Origin: Notolepis coatsorum
Taxonomy: Eukaryota; Chordata; Actinopteri; Aulopiformes; Paralepididae
Length of the DNA: 64,000 nucleotides
Direction: 5' to 3'
Assembly (NCBI GenBank): GCA_963971535.1
Contig: OZ020586.1
Coordinates: 73,700,949-73,764,948, forward strand
In this document: positions 8,371-21,400 of the stretch, in pieces
Numbering within the stretch: the stretch's first letter is position 1
How the letters are laid out: every line of letters begins with the position of its first letter
The notes under the pieces: generated by a model
Seen by the model: the letters and a program-made list of their open reading frames with translations, nothing else
What the model was told of the DNA's origin: nothing
Databases searched by the model: none
Position numbers and translations under genes: made by a program

Positions 8371-10711
8371 CATTAAGACAGTAGGTGAGGTCCACACAGT
8401 TAATTAAGACAGTAGGTGAGGTCCACACAGTTCATTAAGACAGTAGATGAGGTCCACACAGTTAATTAAGACAGTAGGTGAGGTCCACACAGTTAATTAA
8501 GACAGTAGGTGAGGTCCACACAGTTAATTAAGACAGTAGGTTAGGTCCACACAGTTCATTAAGACAGTAGGTGAGGTCCACAGTTCATTAAGACAGTAGG
8601 TGAGGTCCACACAGTTCATTAAGACAGTAGGTGAGATCCACAGTTCATTAAGACAGTAGGTGAGGTCCACAGTTCATTAAGACAGTAGGTGAGGTCCACA
8701 GTTCATTAAGACAGTAGGTGAGGTCCACACAGTTCATTAAGACAGTAGGTGAGGTCCACAGTTCATTAAGACAGTAGGTGAGGTCCACAGTTCATTAAGA
8801 CAGTAGGTGAGGTCCACAGTTCATTAAGACAGTAGGTGAGGTCCACACAGTTCATTAAGACAGTAGGTGAGGTCCACAGTTCATTAAGACAGTAGGTGAG
8901 GTCCACACAGTTCATTAAGACAGTAGGTGAGGTCCACAGTTCATTAAGACAGTAGGTGAGGTCCACACAGTTCATTAAGACAGTAGGTGAGGTCCACACA
9001 GTTCATTAAGACAGTAGGTGAGGTCCACACAGTTCATTAAGACAGTAGGTGAGGTCCACACAGTTCATTAAGACAGTAGGTGAGGTTCACACAGTTCATT
9101 AAGACAGTAGGTGAGGTCCACAGTTCATTAAGACAGTAGGTGAGGTCCACACAGTTCATTAAGACAGTAGGTGAGGTCCACAGTTCATTAAGACAGTAGG
9201 TGAGGTCCACAGTTCATTAAGACAGTAGGTGAGGTCCACACAGTTCATTAAGACAGTAGGTGAGGTCCACAGTTCATTAAGACAGTAGGTGAGGTCCACA
9301 CAGTTCATTAAGACAGTAGGTGAGGTCCACAGTTCATTAAGACAGTAGGTGAGGTCCACAGTTCATTAAGACAGTAGGTGAGGTCCACACAGTTCATTAA
9401 GACAGTAGGTGAGGTCCACAGTTCATTAAGACAGTAGGTGAGGTCCACAGTTCATTAAGACAGTAGGTGAGGTCCACAGTTAATTAAGACAGTAGGTAAG
9501 GTCCACAGTTCATTAAGACAGTAGGTGAGGTCCACAGTTCATTAAGACAGTAGGTGAGGTCCACAGTTCATTAAGACAGTAGGTGAGGTCCACACAGTTC
9601 ATTAAGACAGTAGGTGAGGTCCACAGTTCATTAAGACAGTAGGTGAGGTCCACACAGTTCATTAAGACAGTAGGTGAGGTCCACACAGTTCATTAAGACA
9701 GTAGGTGAGGTCCACAGTTCATTAAGACAGTAGGTGAGGTCCACAGTTCATTAAGACAGTAGGTGAGGTCCACAGGTTATTAAGACAGTAGGTGAGGTCC
9801 ACACAGTTCATCAAGACAGTAGGTGAGGTCCACACGGTTCATTAAGACAGTAGGTGAGGTCCACAGTTCATTAAGACAGTAGGTGAGGTCCACAGGTCAT
9901 TAAGACAGTAGGTGAGGTCCACACAGTTCATTAAGACAGTAGGTGAGGTCCACAGGTCATTAAGACAGTAGGTAAGGTCCACAGTTCATTAAGACAGTAG
10001 GTGAGGTGCACACAGTTCATTAAGACAGTAGGTGAGGTCCACACAGTTCATTAAGACAGTAGGTGAGGTCCACAGTTCATTAAGACAGTAGGTAAGGTCC
10101 ACAGTTCATTAAGACAGTAGGTGAGGTCCACACAGTTCATTAAGACAGTAGGTGAGGTCCACACAGTTCATTAAGACAGTAGGTGAGGTCCACAGTTCAT
10201 TAAGACAGTAGGTGAGGTCCACACAGTTCATTAAGACAGTAGGTGAGGTCCACACAGTTCATTAAGACAGTAGGTGAGGTCCACACAGTTCATTAAGACA
10301 GTAGGTGAGGTACACACAGTTCATTAAGACAGTAGGTGAGGTCCACACAGTTCATTAAGACAGTAGGTGAGGTCCACACAGTTCATTAAGACAGTAGGTG
10401 AGGTCCACACAGTTCATTAAGACAGTAGGTGAGGTCCACACAGTTCATTAAGACAGTAGGTGAGGTCCACACAGTTCATTAAGACAGTAGGTGAGGTCCA
10501 CACAGTTCATTAAGACAGTAGGTGAGGTCCACACAGTTCATTAAGACAGTAGGTGAGGTCCACAGTTCATTAAGACAGTAGGTGAGGTCCACACAGTTCA
10601 TTAAGACAGTAGGTGAGGTCCACACAGTTCATTAAGACAGTAGGTGAGGTCCACACAGTTCATTAAGACAGTAGGTGAGGTCCACAGTTCATTAAGACAG
10701 TAGGTGAGGTC

Positions 10712-13700
10712 CACACAGTTCATTAAGACAGTAGGTGAGGTCCACACAGTTCATTAAGACAGTAGGTGAGGTCCACACAGTTCATTAAGACAGTAGGTGA
10801 GGTCCACAGTTCATTAAGACAGTAGGTGAGGTCCACACAGTTCATTAAGACAGTAGGTGAGGTCCACACAGTTCATTAAGACAGTAGGTGAGGTCCACAC
10901 AGTTCATTAAGACAGTAGGTGAGGTCCACAGTTCATTAAGACAGTAGGTGAGGTCCACACAGTTCATTAAGACAGTAGGTGAGGTCCACAGTTCATTAAG
11001 ACAGTAGGTGAGGTCCACACAGTTCATTAAGACAGTAGGTGAGGTCCACAGTTCATTAAGACAGTAGGTGAGGTCCACAGTTCATTACGACAGTAGGTGA
11101 GGTACACACAGTTCATTAAGACAGTAGGTGAGGTTCACAGTTCATTAAGACAGTAGGTGAGGTCCACAGTTCATTAAGACAGTAGGTGAGGTCCACAGTT
11201 CATTAAGACAGTAGGTGAGGTCCCCAGTTCATTAAGACAGTAGGTGAGGTCCACACAGTTCATTAAGACAGTAGGTGAGGTCCACACAGTTCATTAAGAC
11301 AGTAGGTGAGGTCCACACAGTTCATTAAGACAGTAGGTGAGGTCCACACAGTTCATTAAGACAGTAGGTGAGGTCCACAGTTCATTAAGACAGTAGGTGA
11401 GGTCCACACAGTTCATTAAGACAGTAGGTGAGGTCCACACAGTTCATTAAGACAGTAGGTGAGGTCCACACAGTTCATTAAGACAGTAGGTGAGGTCCAC
11501 AGTTAATTAAGACAGTAGGTGAGGTCCACACAGTTCATTAAGACAGTAGGTGAGGTCCACAGTTCATTAGGACAGTAGGTGAGGTCCACACAGTTAATTA
11601 AGACAGTAGGTGAGGTCCACACAGTTCATTAAGACAATAGGTGAGGTCCACACAGTTCATTAAGACAGTAGGTGAGGTCCACACAGTTCATTAAGACAGT
11701 AGGTGAGGTCCACACAGTTCATTAAGACAGTAGGTGAGGTCCACAGTTCATTAAGACAGTAGATGAGGTCCACACAGTTCATTAAGACAGTAGGTGAGGT
11801 CCACACAGTTAATTAAGACAGTAGGTGAGGTCCACACAGTTCATTAAGACAGTAGGTGAGGTCCACAGTTCATTAAGACAGTAGGTGAGGTCCACACAGT
11901 TCATTAAGACAGTAGGTGAGGTCCACACAGTTCATTAAGACAGTAGGTGAGGTCCACAGTTCATTAAGACAGTAGGTGAGGTACACACAGTTCATTAAGA
12001 CAGTAGGTGAGGTCCACAGTTCATTAAGACAGTAGGTGAGGTCCACACAGTTCATTAAGACAGTAGGTGAGGTCCACACAGTTCATTAAGACAGTAGGTG
12101 AGGTCCACAGTTCATTAAGACAGTAGGTGAGGTCCACACAGTTCATTAAGACAGTAGGTGAGGTCCACACAGTTCATTAAGACAGTAGGTGAGGTCCACA
12201 GTTCATTAAGACAGTAGGTGAGGTCCACACAGTTCATTAAAACAGTAGGTGAGGTCCACAGTTCATTAAGACAGTAGGTGAGGTCCACACAGTTCATTAA
12301 GACAGTAGGTGAGGTCCACAGTTCATTAAGACAGTAGGTGAGGTCCACAGTTCATTAAGACAGTAGGTGAGGTCCACACAGTTCATTAAGACAGTAGGTG
12401 AGGTCCACAGTTCATTAAGACAGTAGGTGAGGTCCACAGTTCATTAAGCCAGTAGGTGAGGTCCACAGTTCATTAAGACAGTAGGTGAGGTCCACACAGT
12501 TCATTAAAACTGTAGGTGAGGTCCACAGTTCATTAAGACAGTAGGTGAGGTCCACAGTTCATTAAGACAGTAGGTGAGGTCCACAGTTCATTAAGACAGT
12601 AGGTGAGGTCCACAGTTCATTAAGACAGTAGGTGAGGTCCACACAGTTCATTAAGACAGTAGGTGAGGTCCACAGTTCATTAAGACAGTAGGTGAGGTCC
12701 ACACAGTTCATTAAGACAGTAGGTGAGGTCCACAGTTCATTAAGACAGTAGGTGAGGTCCACACAGTTCATTAAGACAGTAGGTGAGGTCCACACAGTTC
12801 ATTAAGACAGTAGGTGAGGTCCACAGGTCATTAAGACAGTAGGTGAGGTCCACACAGTTCATTAAGACAGTAGGTGAGGTCCACAGTTCATTAAGACAGT
12901 AGGTGAGGTCCACAGTTCATTAAGACAGTAGGTGAGGTCCACAGTTCATTAAGACAGTAGGTGAGGTCCACAGTTCATTAAGACAGTAGGTGAGGTCCAC
13001 ACAGTTCATTAAGACAGTAAGTGAGGTCCACAGTTCATTAAGACAGTAGGTGAGGTCCACAGTTCATTGAGACAGTAGGTGAGGTCCACACAGTTCATTA
13101 AGACAGTAGGTGAGGTCCACAGTTCATTAAGACAGTAGGTGAGGTCCACAGTTCATTAAGACAGTAGGTGAGGTCCACACAGTTCATTAAGACAGTAGGT
13201 GAGGTTCACAGTTCATTAAGACAGTAGGTGAGGTCCACAGTTCATTAAGACAGTATGTGAGGTCCACAGTTCATTAAGACAGTAGGTGAGGTCCACAGTT
13301 AATTAAGACAGTAGGTGAGGTCCACACAGTTAATTAAGACAGTAGGTGAGGTCCACACAGTTCATTAAGACAGTAGGTGAGGTCCACACAGTTCATTAAG
13401 ACAGTAGGTGAGGTCCACAGTTCATTAAGACAGTAGGTGAGGTCCACACAGTTCATTAAGACAGTAGGTGAGGTCCACACAGTTCATTAAGACAGTAGGT
13501 GAGGTCCACACATTTCATTAAGACAGTAGGTGAGGTCCACAGTTAATTAAGACAGTAGGTGAGGTCCACACAGTTCATTAAGACAGTAGGTGAGGTCCAC
13601 AGTTCATTAGGACAGTAGGTGAGGTCCACAGTTCATTAGGACAGTAGGTGAGGTCCACACAGTTAATTAAGACAGTAGGTGAGGTCCACACAGTTCATTA

Positions 13701-16700
13701 AGACAGTAGGTGAGGTCCACACAGTTCATTAAGACAGTAAGTGAGGTCCACACAGTTCATTAAGACAGTAGGTGAGGTCCACACAGTTCATTAAGACAGT
13801 AGGTGAGGTCCACACAGTTCATTAAGACAGTAGGTGAGGTCCACACAGTTCATTAAGACAGTAGGTGAGGTACACACAGTTCATTAAGACAGTAGGTGAG
13901 GTCCACACAGTTCATTAAGACAGTAGGTGAGGTCCACACAGTTCATTAAGACAGTAGGTGAGGTCCACACAGTTCATTAAGACAGTAGGTGAGGTCCACA
14001 CAGTTCATTAAGACAGTAGGTGAGGTCCACACAGTTCATTAAGACAGTAGGTGAGGTCCACACAGTTCATTAAGACAGTAGGTGAGGTCCACAGTTCATT
14101 AAGACAGTAGGTGAGGTCCACACAGTTCATTAAGACAGTAGGTGAGGTCCACACAGTTCATTAAGACAGTAGGTGAGGTCCACACAGTTCATTAAGACAG
14201 TAGGTGAGGTCCACAGTTCATTAAGACAGTAGGTGAGGTCCACACAGTTCATTAAGACAGTAGGTGAGGTCCACAGTTCATTAAGACAGTAGGTGAGGTC
14301 CACACAGTTCATTAAGACAGTAGGTGAGGTCCACAGTTCATTAAGACAGTAGGTGAGGTCCACAGTTCATTACGACAGTAGGTGAGGTACACACAGTTCA
14401 TTAAGACAGTAGGTGAGGTTCACAGTTCATTAAGACAGTAGGTGAGGTCCACAGTTCATTAAGACAGTAGGTGAGGTCCACAGTTCATTAAGACAGTAGG
14501 TGAGGTCCCCAGTTCATTAAGACAGTAGGTGAGGTCCACACAGTTCATTAAGACAGTAGGTGAGGTCCACACAGTTCATTAAGACAGTAGGTGAGGTCCA
14601 CACAGTTCATTAAGACAGTAGGTGAGGTCCACACAGTTCATTAAGACAGTAGGTGAGGTCCACAGTTCATTAAGACAGTAGGTGAGGTCCACACAGTTCA
14701 TTAAGACAGTAGGTGAGGTCCACACAGTTCATTAAGACAGTAGGTGAGGTCCACACAGTTCATTAAGACAGTAGGTGAGGTCCACAGTTAATTAAGACAG
14801 TAGGTGAGGTCCACACAGTTCATTAAGACAGTAGGTGAGGTCCACAGTTCATTAGGACAGTAGGTGAGGTCCACACAGTTAATTAAGACAGTAGGTGAGG
14901 TCCACACAGTTCATTAAGACAATAGGTGAGGTCCACACAGTTCATTAAGACAGTAGGTGAGGTCCACACAGTTCATTAAGACAGTAGGTGAGGTCCACAC
15001 AGTTCATTAAGACAGTAGGTGAGGTCCACAGTTCATTAAGACAGTAGATGAGGTCCACACAGTTCATTAAGACAGTAGGTGAGGTCCACACAGTTAATTA
15101 AGACAGTAGGTGAGGTCCACACAGTTCATTAAGACAGTAGGTGAGGTCCACAGTTCATTAAGACAGTAGGTGAGGTCCACACAGTTCATTAAGACAGTAG
15201 GTGAGGTCCACACAGTTCATTAAGACAGTAGGTGAGGTCCACAGTTCATTAAGACAGTAGGTGAGGTCCACACAGTTCATTAAGACAGTAGGTGAGGTCC
15301 ACAGTTCATTAAGACAGTAGGTGAGGTCCACACAGTTCATTAAGACAGTAGGTGAGGTCCACACAGTTCATTAAGACAGTAGGTGAGGTCCACAGTTCAT
15401 TAAGACAGTAGGTGAGGTCCACACAGTTCATTAAGACAGTAGGTGAGGTCCACACAGTTCATTAAGACAGTAGGTGAGGTCCACAGTTCATTAAGACAGT
15501 AGGTGAGGTCCACACAGTTCATTAAAACAGTAGGTGAGGTCCACAGTTCATTAAGACAGTAGGTGAGGTCCACACAGTTCATTAAGACAGTAGGTGAGGT
15601 CCACAGTTCATTAAGACAGTAGGTGAGGTCCACAGTTCATTAAGACAGTAGGTGAGGTCCACACAGTTCATTAAGACAGTAGGTGAGGTCCACAGTTCAT
15701 TAAGACAGTAGGTGAGGTCCACAGTTCATTAAGCCAGTAGGTGAGGTCCACAGTTCATTAAGACAGTAGGTGAGGTCCACACAGTTCATTAAAACTGTAG
15801 GTGAGGTCCACAGTTCATTAAGACAGTAGGTGAGGTCCACAGTTCATTAAGACAGTAGGTGAGGTCCACAGTTCATTAAGACAGTAGGTGAGGTCCACAG
15901 TTCATTAAGACAGTAGGTGAGGTCCACACAGTTCATTAAGACAGTAGGTGAGGTCCACAGTTCATTAAGACAGTAGGTGAGGTCCACACAGTTCATTAAG
16001 ACAGTAGGTGAGGTCCACAGTTCATTAAGACAGTAGGTGAGGTCCACACAGTTCATTAAGACAGTAGGTGAGGTCCACACAGTTCATTAAGACAGTAGGT
16101 GAGGTCCACAGGTCATTAAGACAGTAGGTGAGGTCCACACAGTTCATTAAGACAGTAGGTGAGGTCCACAGTTCATTAAGACAGTAGGTGAGGTCCACAG
16201 TTCATTAAGACAGTAGGTGAGGTCCACAGTTCATTAAGACAGTAGGTGAGGTCCACAGTTCATTAAGACAGTAGGTGAGGTCCACACAGTTCATTAAGAC
16301 AGTAAGTGAGGTCCACAGTTCATTAAGACAGTAGGTGAGGTCCACAGTTCATTGAGACAGTAGGTGAGGTCCACACAGTTCATTAAGACAGTAGGTGAGG
16401 TCCACAGTTCATTAAGACAGTAGGTGAGGTCCACAGTTCATTAAGACAGTAGGTGAGGTCCACACAGTTCATTAAGACAGTAGGTGAGGTTCACAGTTCA
16501 TTAAGACAGTAGGTGAGGTCCACAGTTCATTAAGACAGTATGTGAGGTCCACAGTTCATTAAGACAGTAGGTGAGGTCCACAGTTAATTAAGACAGTAGG
16601 TGAGGTCCACACAGTTAATTAAGACAGTAGGTGAGGTCCACACAGTTCATTAAGACAGTAGGTGAGGTCCACACAGTTCATTAAGACAGTAGGTGAGGTC

Positions 16701-17026
16701 CACAGTTCATTAAGACAGTAGGTGAGGTCCACACAGTTCATTAAGACAGTAGGTGAGGTCCACACAGTTCATTAAGACAGTAGGTGAGGTCCACACATTT
16801 CATTAAGACAGTAGGTGAGGTCCACAGTTAATTAAGACAGTAGGTGAGGTCCACACAGTTCATTAAGACAGTAGGTGAGGTCCACAGTTCATTAGGACAG
16901 TAGGTGAGGTCCACAGTTCATTAGGACAGTAGGTGAGGTCCACACAGTTAATTAAGACAGTAGGTGAGGTCCACACAGTTCATTAAGACAGTAGGTGAGG
17001 TCCACACAGTTCATTAAGACAGTAAG
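10712..17026. repeat. Higher-order duplication, offset 3285 bp
   Basis: The pattern of unit lengths and variants in 10712-13741 recurs in 13997-17026. Rare markers all sit exactly 3285 bp apart: cattacgacag at 11083 and 14368, gtccccag at 11220 and 14505, and cacatttcatt near 13510 and 16795. The match stops near 13741/17026 and, to the left, near 10700/13985. Confidence 0.85.
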
Positions 17027-18448
17027 TGAGGTCCACACAGTTCATTAAGACAGTAGGTGAGGTCCACACAGTTAATTAAGACAGTAGGTGAGGTCCACAC
17101 AGTTCATTAAGACAGTAGGTGAGGTCTACAGTTCATTAAGACAGTAGGTGAGGTCCACACAGTTCATTAAGACAGTAGGTGAGGTCCACACAGTTCATTA
17201 AGACAGTAGATGAGGTCCACAGTTCATTAAGACAGTAGGTGAGGTCCACACAGTTCATTAAAACTGTAGGTGAGGTCCACAGTTCATTAAGACAGTAGGT
17301 GAGGTCCACACAGTTCATTAAGACAGTAGGTGAGGTCCACAGTTCATTAAGACAGTAGGTGAGGTCCACACAGTTCATTAAGACAGTAGGTGAGGTCCAC
17401 ACAGTTCATTAAGACAGTAGGTGAGGTCCACAGTTCATTAAGACAGTAGGTGAGGTCCACACAGTTCATTAAGACAGTAGGTGAGGTCCACAGTTCATTA
17501 AGACAGTAGGTGAGGTCCACACAGTTAATTAAGACAGTAGGTGAGGTCCACAGTTCAATAGGACAGTAGGTGAGGTCCACACAGTTCATTAAGACAGTAG
17601 GTGAGGTCCACAGTTCATTAAGACAGTAGGTGAGGTCCACACAGTTCATTAAAACAGTAGGTGAGGTCCACAGTTCATTAAGACAGTAGGTGAGGTCCAC
17701 ACAGTTCATTAAGACAGTAGGTGAGGTCCACAGTTCATTAGGACAGTAGGTGAGGTCCACACAGTTAATTAAGACAGTAGGTGAGGTCCACACAGTTCAT
17801 TAAGACAGTAGGTGAGGTCCACACAGTTCATTAAGACAGTAAGTGAGGTCCACACAGTTCATTAAGACAGTAGGTGAGGTCCACACAGTTAATTAAGACA
17901 GTAGGTGAGGTCCACACAGTTCATTAAGACAGTAGGTGAGGTCCACAGTTCATTAAGACAGTAGGTGAGGTCCACACAGTTCATTAAGACAGTAGGTGAG
18001 GTCCACACAGTTCATTAAGACAGTAGATGAGGTCCACAGTTCATTAAGACAGTAGGTGAGGTCCACACAGTTCATTAAAACCGTAGGTGAGGTCCACAGT
18101 TCATTAAGACAGTAGGTGAGGTCCACACAGTTCATTAAGACAGTAGGTGAGGTCCACAGTTCATTAAGACAGTAGGTGAGGTCCACACAGTTCATTAAGA
18201 CAGTAGGTGAGGTCCACACAGTTCATTAAGACAGTAGGTGAGGTCCACAGTTCATTAAGACAGTAGGTGAGGTCCACACAGTTCATTAAGACAGTAGGTG
18301 AGGTCCACAGTTCATTAAGACAGTAGGTGAGGTCCACACAGTTAATTAAGACAGTAGGTGAGGTCCACAGTTCATTAGGACAGTAGGTGAGGTCCACACA
18401 GGTAATTAAGACAGTAGGTGAGGTCCACACAGTTCATTAAGACAGTAG

Positions 18449-21400
18449 CTGAGGTCCACACAGTTCATTAAGACAGTAGGTGAGGTCCACACAGTTCATT
18501 AAGACAGTAGGTGAGGTCCACACAGTTCATTAAGACAGTAGGTGAGGTCCACACAGTTCATTAAGACAGTAGGTGAGGTCCACAGTTCATTAAGACAGTA
18601 GGTAAGGTCCACAGTTCATTAAGACAGTAGGTGAGGTCCACAGTTCATTAAGACAGTAGGTGAGGTCCACACAGTTCATTAAGACAGTAGATGAGGTCCA
18701 CACAGTTCATTAAGACAGTAGGTGAGGTCCACACAGTTCATTAAGACAGTAGGTGAGGTCCACAGTTCATTAAGACAGTAGGTGAGGTCCACACAGTTCA
18801 TTAAGACAGTAGATGAGGTCCACACAGTTCATTAAGACAGTAGGTGAGGTCCACACAGTTCATTAAGACAGTAGATGAGGTCCACACAGTTCATTAAGAC
18901 AGTAGGTGAGGTCCACACAGTTCATTAAGACAGTAGGTGAGGTCCACAGTTCATTAAGACAGTAGGTGAGGTCCACACAGTTCATTAAGACAGTAGATGA
19001 GGTCCACACAGTTCATTAAGACAGTAGGTGAGGTCCACACAGTTCATTAAGACAGTAGATGAGGTCCACAGTTCATTAAGACAGTAGGTGAGGTCCACAC
19101 AGTTCATTAAGACAGTAGGTGAGGTCCACACAGTTCATTAAGACAGTAGGTGAGGTCCACACAGTTCATTAAGACAGTAGGTGAGGTCCACACAGTTCAT
19201 TAAGACAGTAGGTGAGGTCCACACAGTTCATTAAGACAGTAGGTGAGGTCCACAGTTCATTAAGACAGTAGGTGAGGTCCACACAGTTCATTAAGACAGT
19301 AGGTGAGGTCCACACAGTTCATTAAGACAGTAGGTGAGGTCCACACAGTTCATTAAGACAGTAGGTGAGGTCCACACAGTTCATTAAGACAGTAGGTGAG
19401 GTCCACACAGTTCATTAAGACAGTAGGTGAGGTCCACACAGTTCATTAAGACAGTAGGTGAGGTCCACAGTTCATTAAGACAGTAGGTGAGGTCCACAGT
19501 TCATTAAGACAGTAGGTAAGGTCCACAGTTCATTAAGACAGTAGGTGAGGTCCACAGTTCATTAAGACAGTAGGTGAGGTCCACACAGTTCATTAAGACA
19601 GTAGGTGAGGTCCACACAGTTCATTAAGACAGTAGGTGAGGTCCACACAGTTCATTAAGACAGTAGGTGAGGTCCACAGTTAATTAAGACAGTAGGTGAG
19701 GTCCACACAGTTCATTAAGACAGTAGGTGAGGTCCACAGTTCATTAGGACAGTAGGTGAGGTCCACAGTTCATTAGGACAGTAGGTGAGGTCCAAACAGT
19801 TAATTAAGACAGTGGGTGAGGTCCACAGTTCATTAAGACAGTAGGTGAGGTCCACACAGTTCATTAAGACAGTAAGTGAGGTCCACACAGTTCATTAAGA
19901 CAGTAGGTGAGGTCCACACAGTTAATTAAGACAGTAGGTGAGGTCCACACAGTTCATTAAGACAGTAGGTGAGGTCCACAGTTCATTAAGACAGTAGGTG
20001 AGGTCCACACAGTTCATTAAGACAGTAGGTGAGGTCCACACAGTTCATTAAGACAGTAGATGAGGTCCACAGTTCATTAAGACAGTAGGTGAGGTCCACA
20101 CAGTTCATTAAAACCGTAGGTGAGGTCCACAGTTCATTAAGACAGTAGGTGAGGTCCACACAGTTCATTAAGACAGTAGGTGAGGTCCACAGTTCATTAA
20201 GACAGTAGGTGAGGTCCACACAGTTCATTAAGACAGTAGGTGAGGTCCACACAGTTCATTAAGACAGTAGGTGAGGTCCACAGTTCATTAAGACAGTAGG
20301 TGAGGTCCACACAGTTCATTAAGACAGTAGGTGAGGTCCACAGTTCATTAAGACAGTAGGTGAGGTCCACACAGTTAATTAAGACAGTAGGTGAGGTCCA
20401 CAGTTCATTAGGACAGTAGGTGAGGTCCACACAGTTAATTAAGACAGTAGGTGAGGTCCACACAGTTCATTAAGACAGTAGCTGAGGTCCACACAGTTCA
20501 TTAAGACAGTAGGTGAGGTCCACAGTTCATTAAGACAGTAGGTGAGGTCCACACAGTTCATTAAGACAGTAGGTGAGGTCCACACAGTTCATTAAGACAG
20601 TAGGTGAGGTCCACACAGTTCATTAAGACAGTAGGTGAGGTCCACACAGTTCATTAAGACAGTAGGTGAGGTCCACAGTTCATTAAGACAGTAGGTAAGG
20701 TCCACAGTTCATTAAGACAGTAGGTGAGGTCCACAGTTCATTAAGACAGTAGGTGAGGTCCACACAGTTCATTAAGACAGTAGGTGAGGTCCACAGTTCA
20801 TTAAGACAGTAGGTGAGGTCCACAGTTCATTAAGACAGTAGGTGAGGTCCACACAGTTCATTAAGACAGTAGGTGAGGTCCACAGTTCATTAAGACAGTA
20901 GGTGAGGTCCACAGTTCATTAAGACAGTAGGTGAGGTCCACAGTTCATTAAGACAGTAGGTGAGGTCCACACAGTTCATTAAGACAGTAGATGAGGTCCA
21001 CACAGTTCATTAAGACAGTAGGTGAGGTCCACACAGTTCATTAAGACAGTAGGTGAGGTCCACAGTTCATTAAGACAGTAGGTGAGGTCCACACAGTTCA
21101 TTAAGACAGTAGATGAGGTCCACACAGTTCATTAAGACAGTAGGTGAGGTCCACACAGTTCATTAAGACAGTAGGTGAGGTCCACAGTTCATTAAGACAG
21201 TAGGTGAGGTCCACACAGTTCATTAAGACAGTAGGTGAGGTCCACACAGTTCATTAAGACAGTAGGTGAGGTCCACAGTTCATTAAGACAGTAGGTGAGG
21301 TCCACACAGTTCATTAAGACAGTAGGTGAGGTCCACAGTTCATTAAGACAGTAGGTGAGGTCCACACAGTTAATTAAGACAGTAGGTGAGGTCCACAGTT

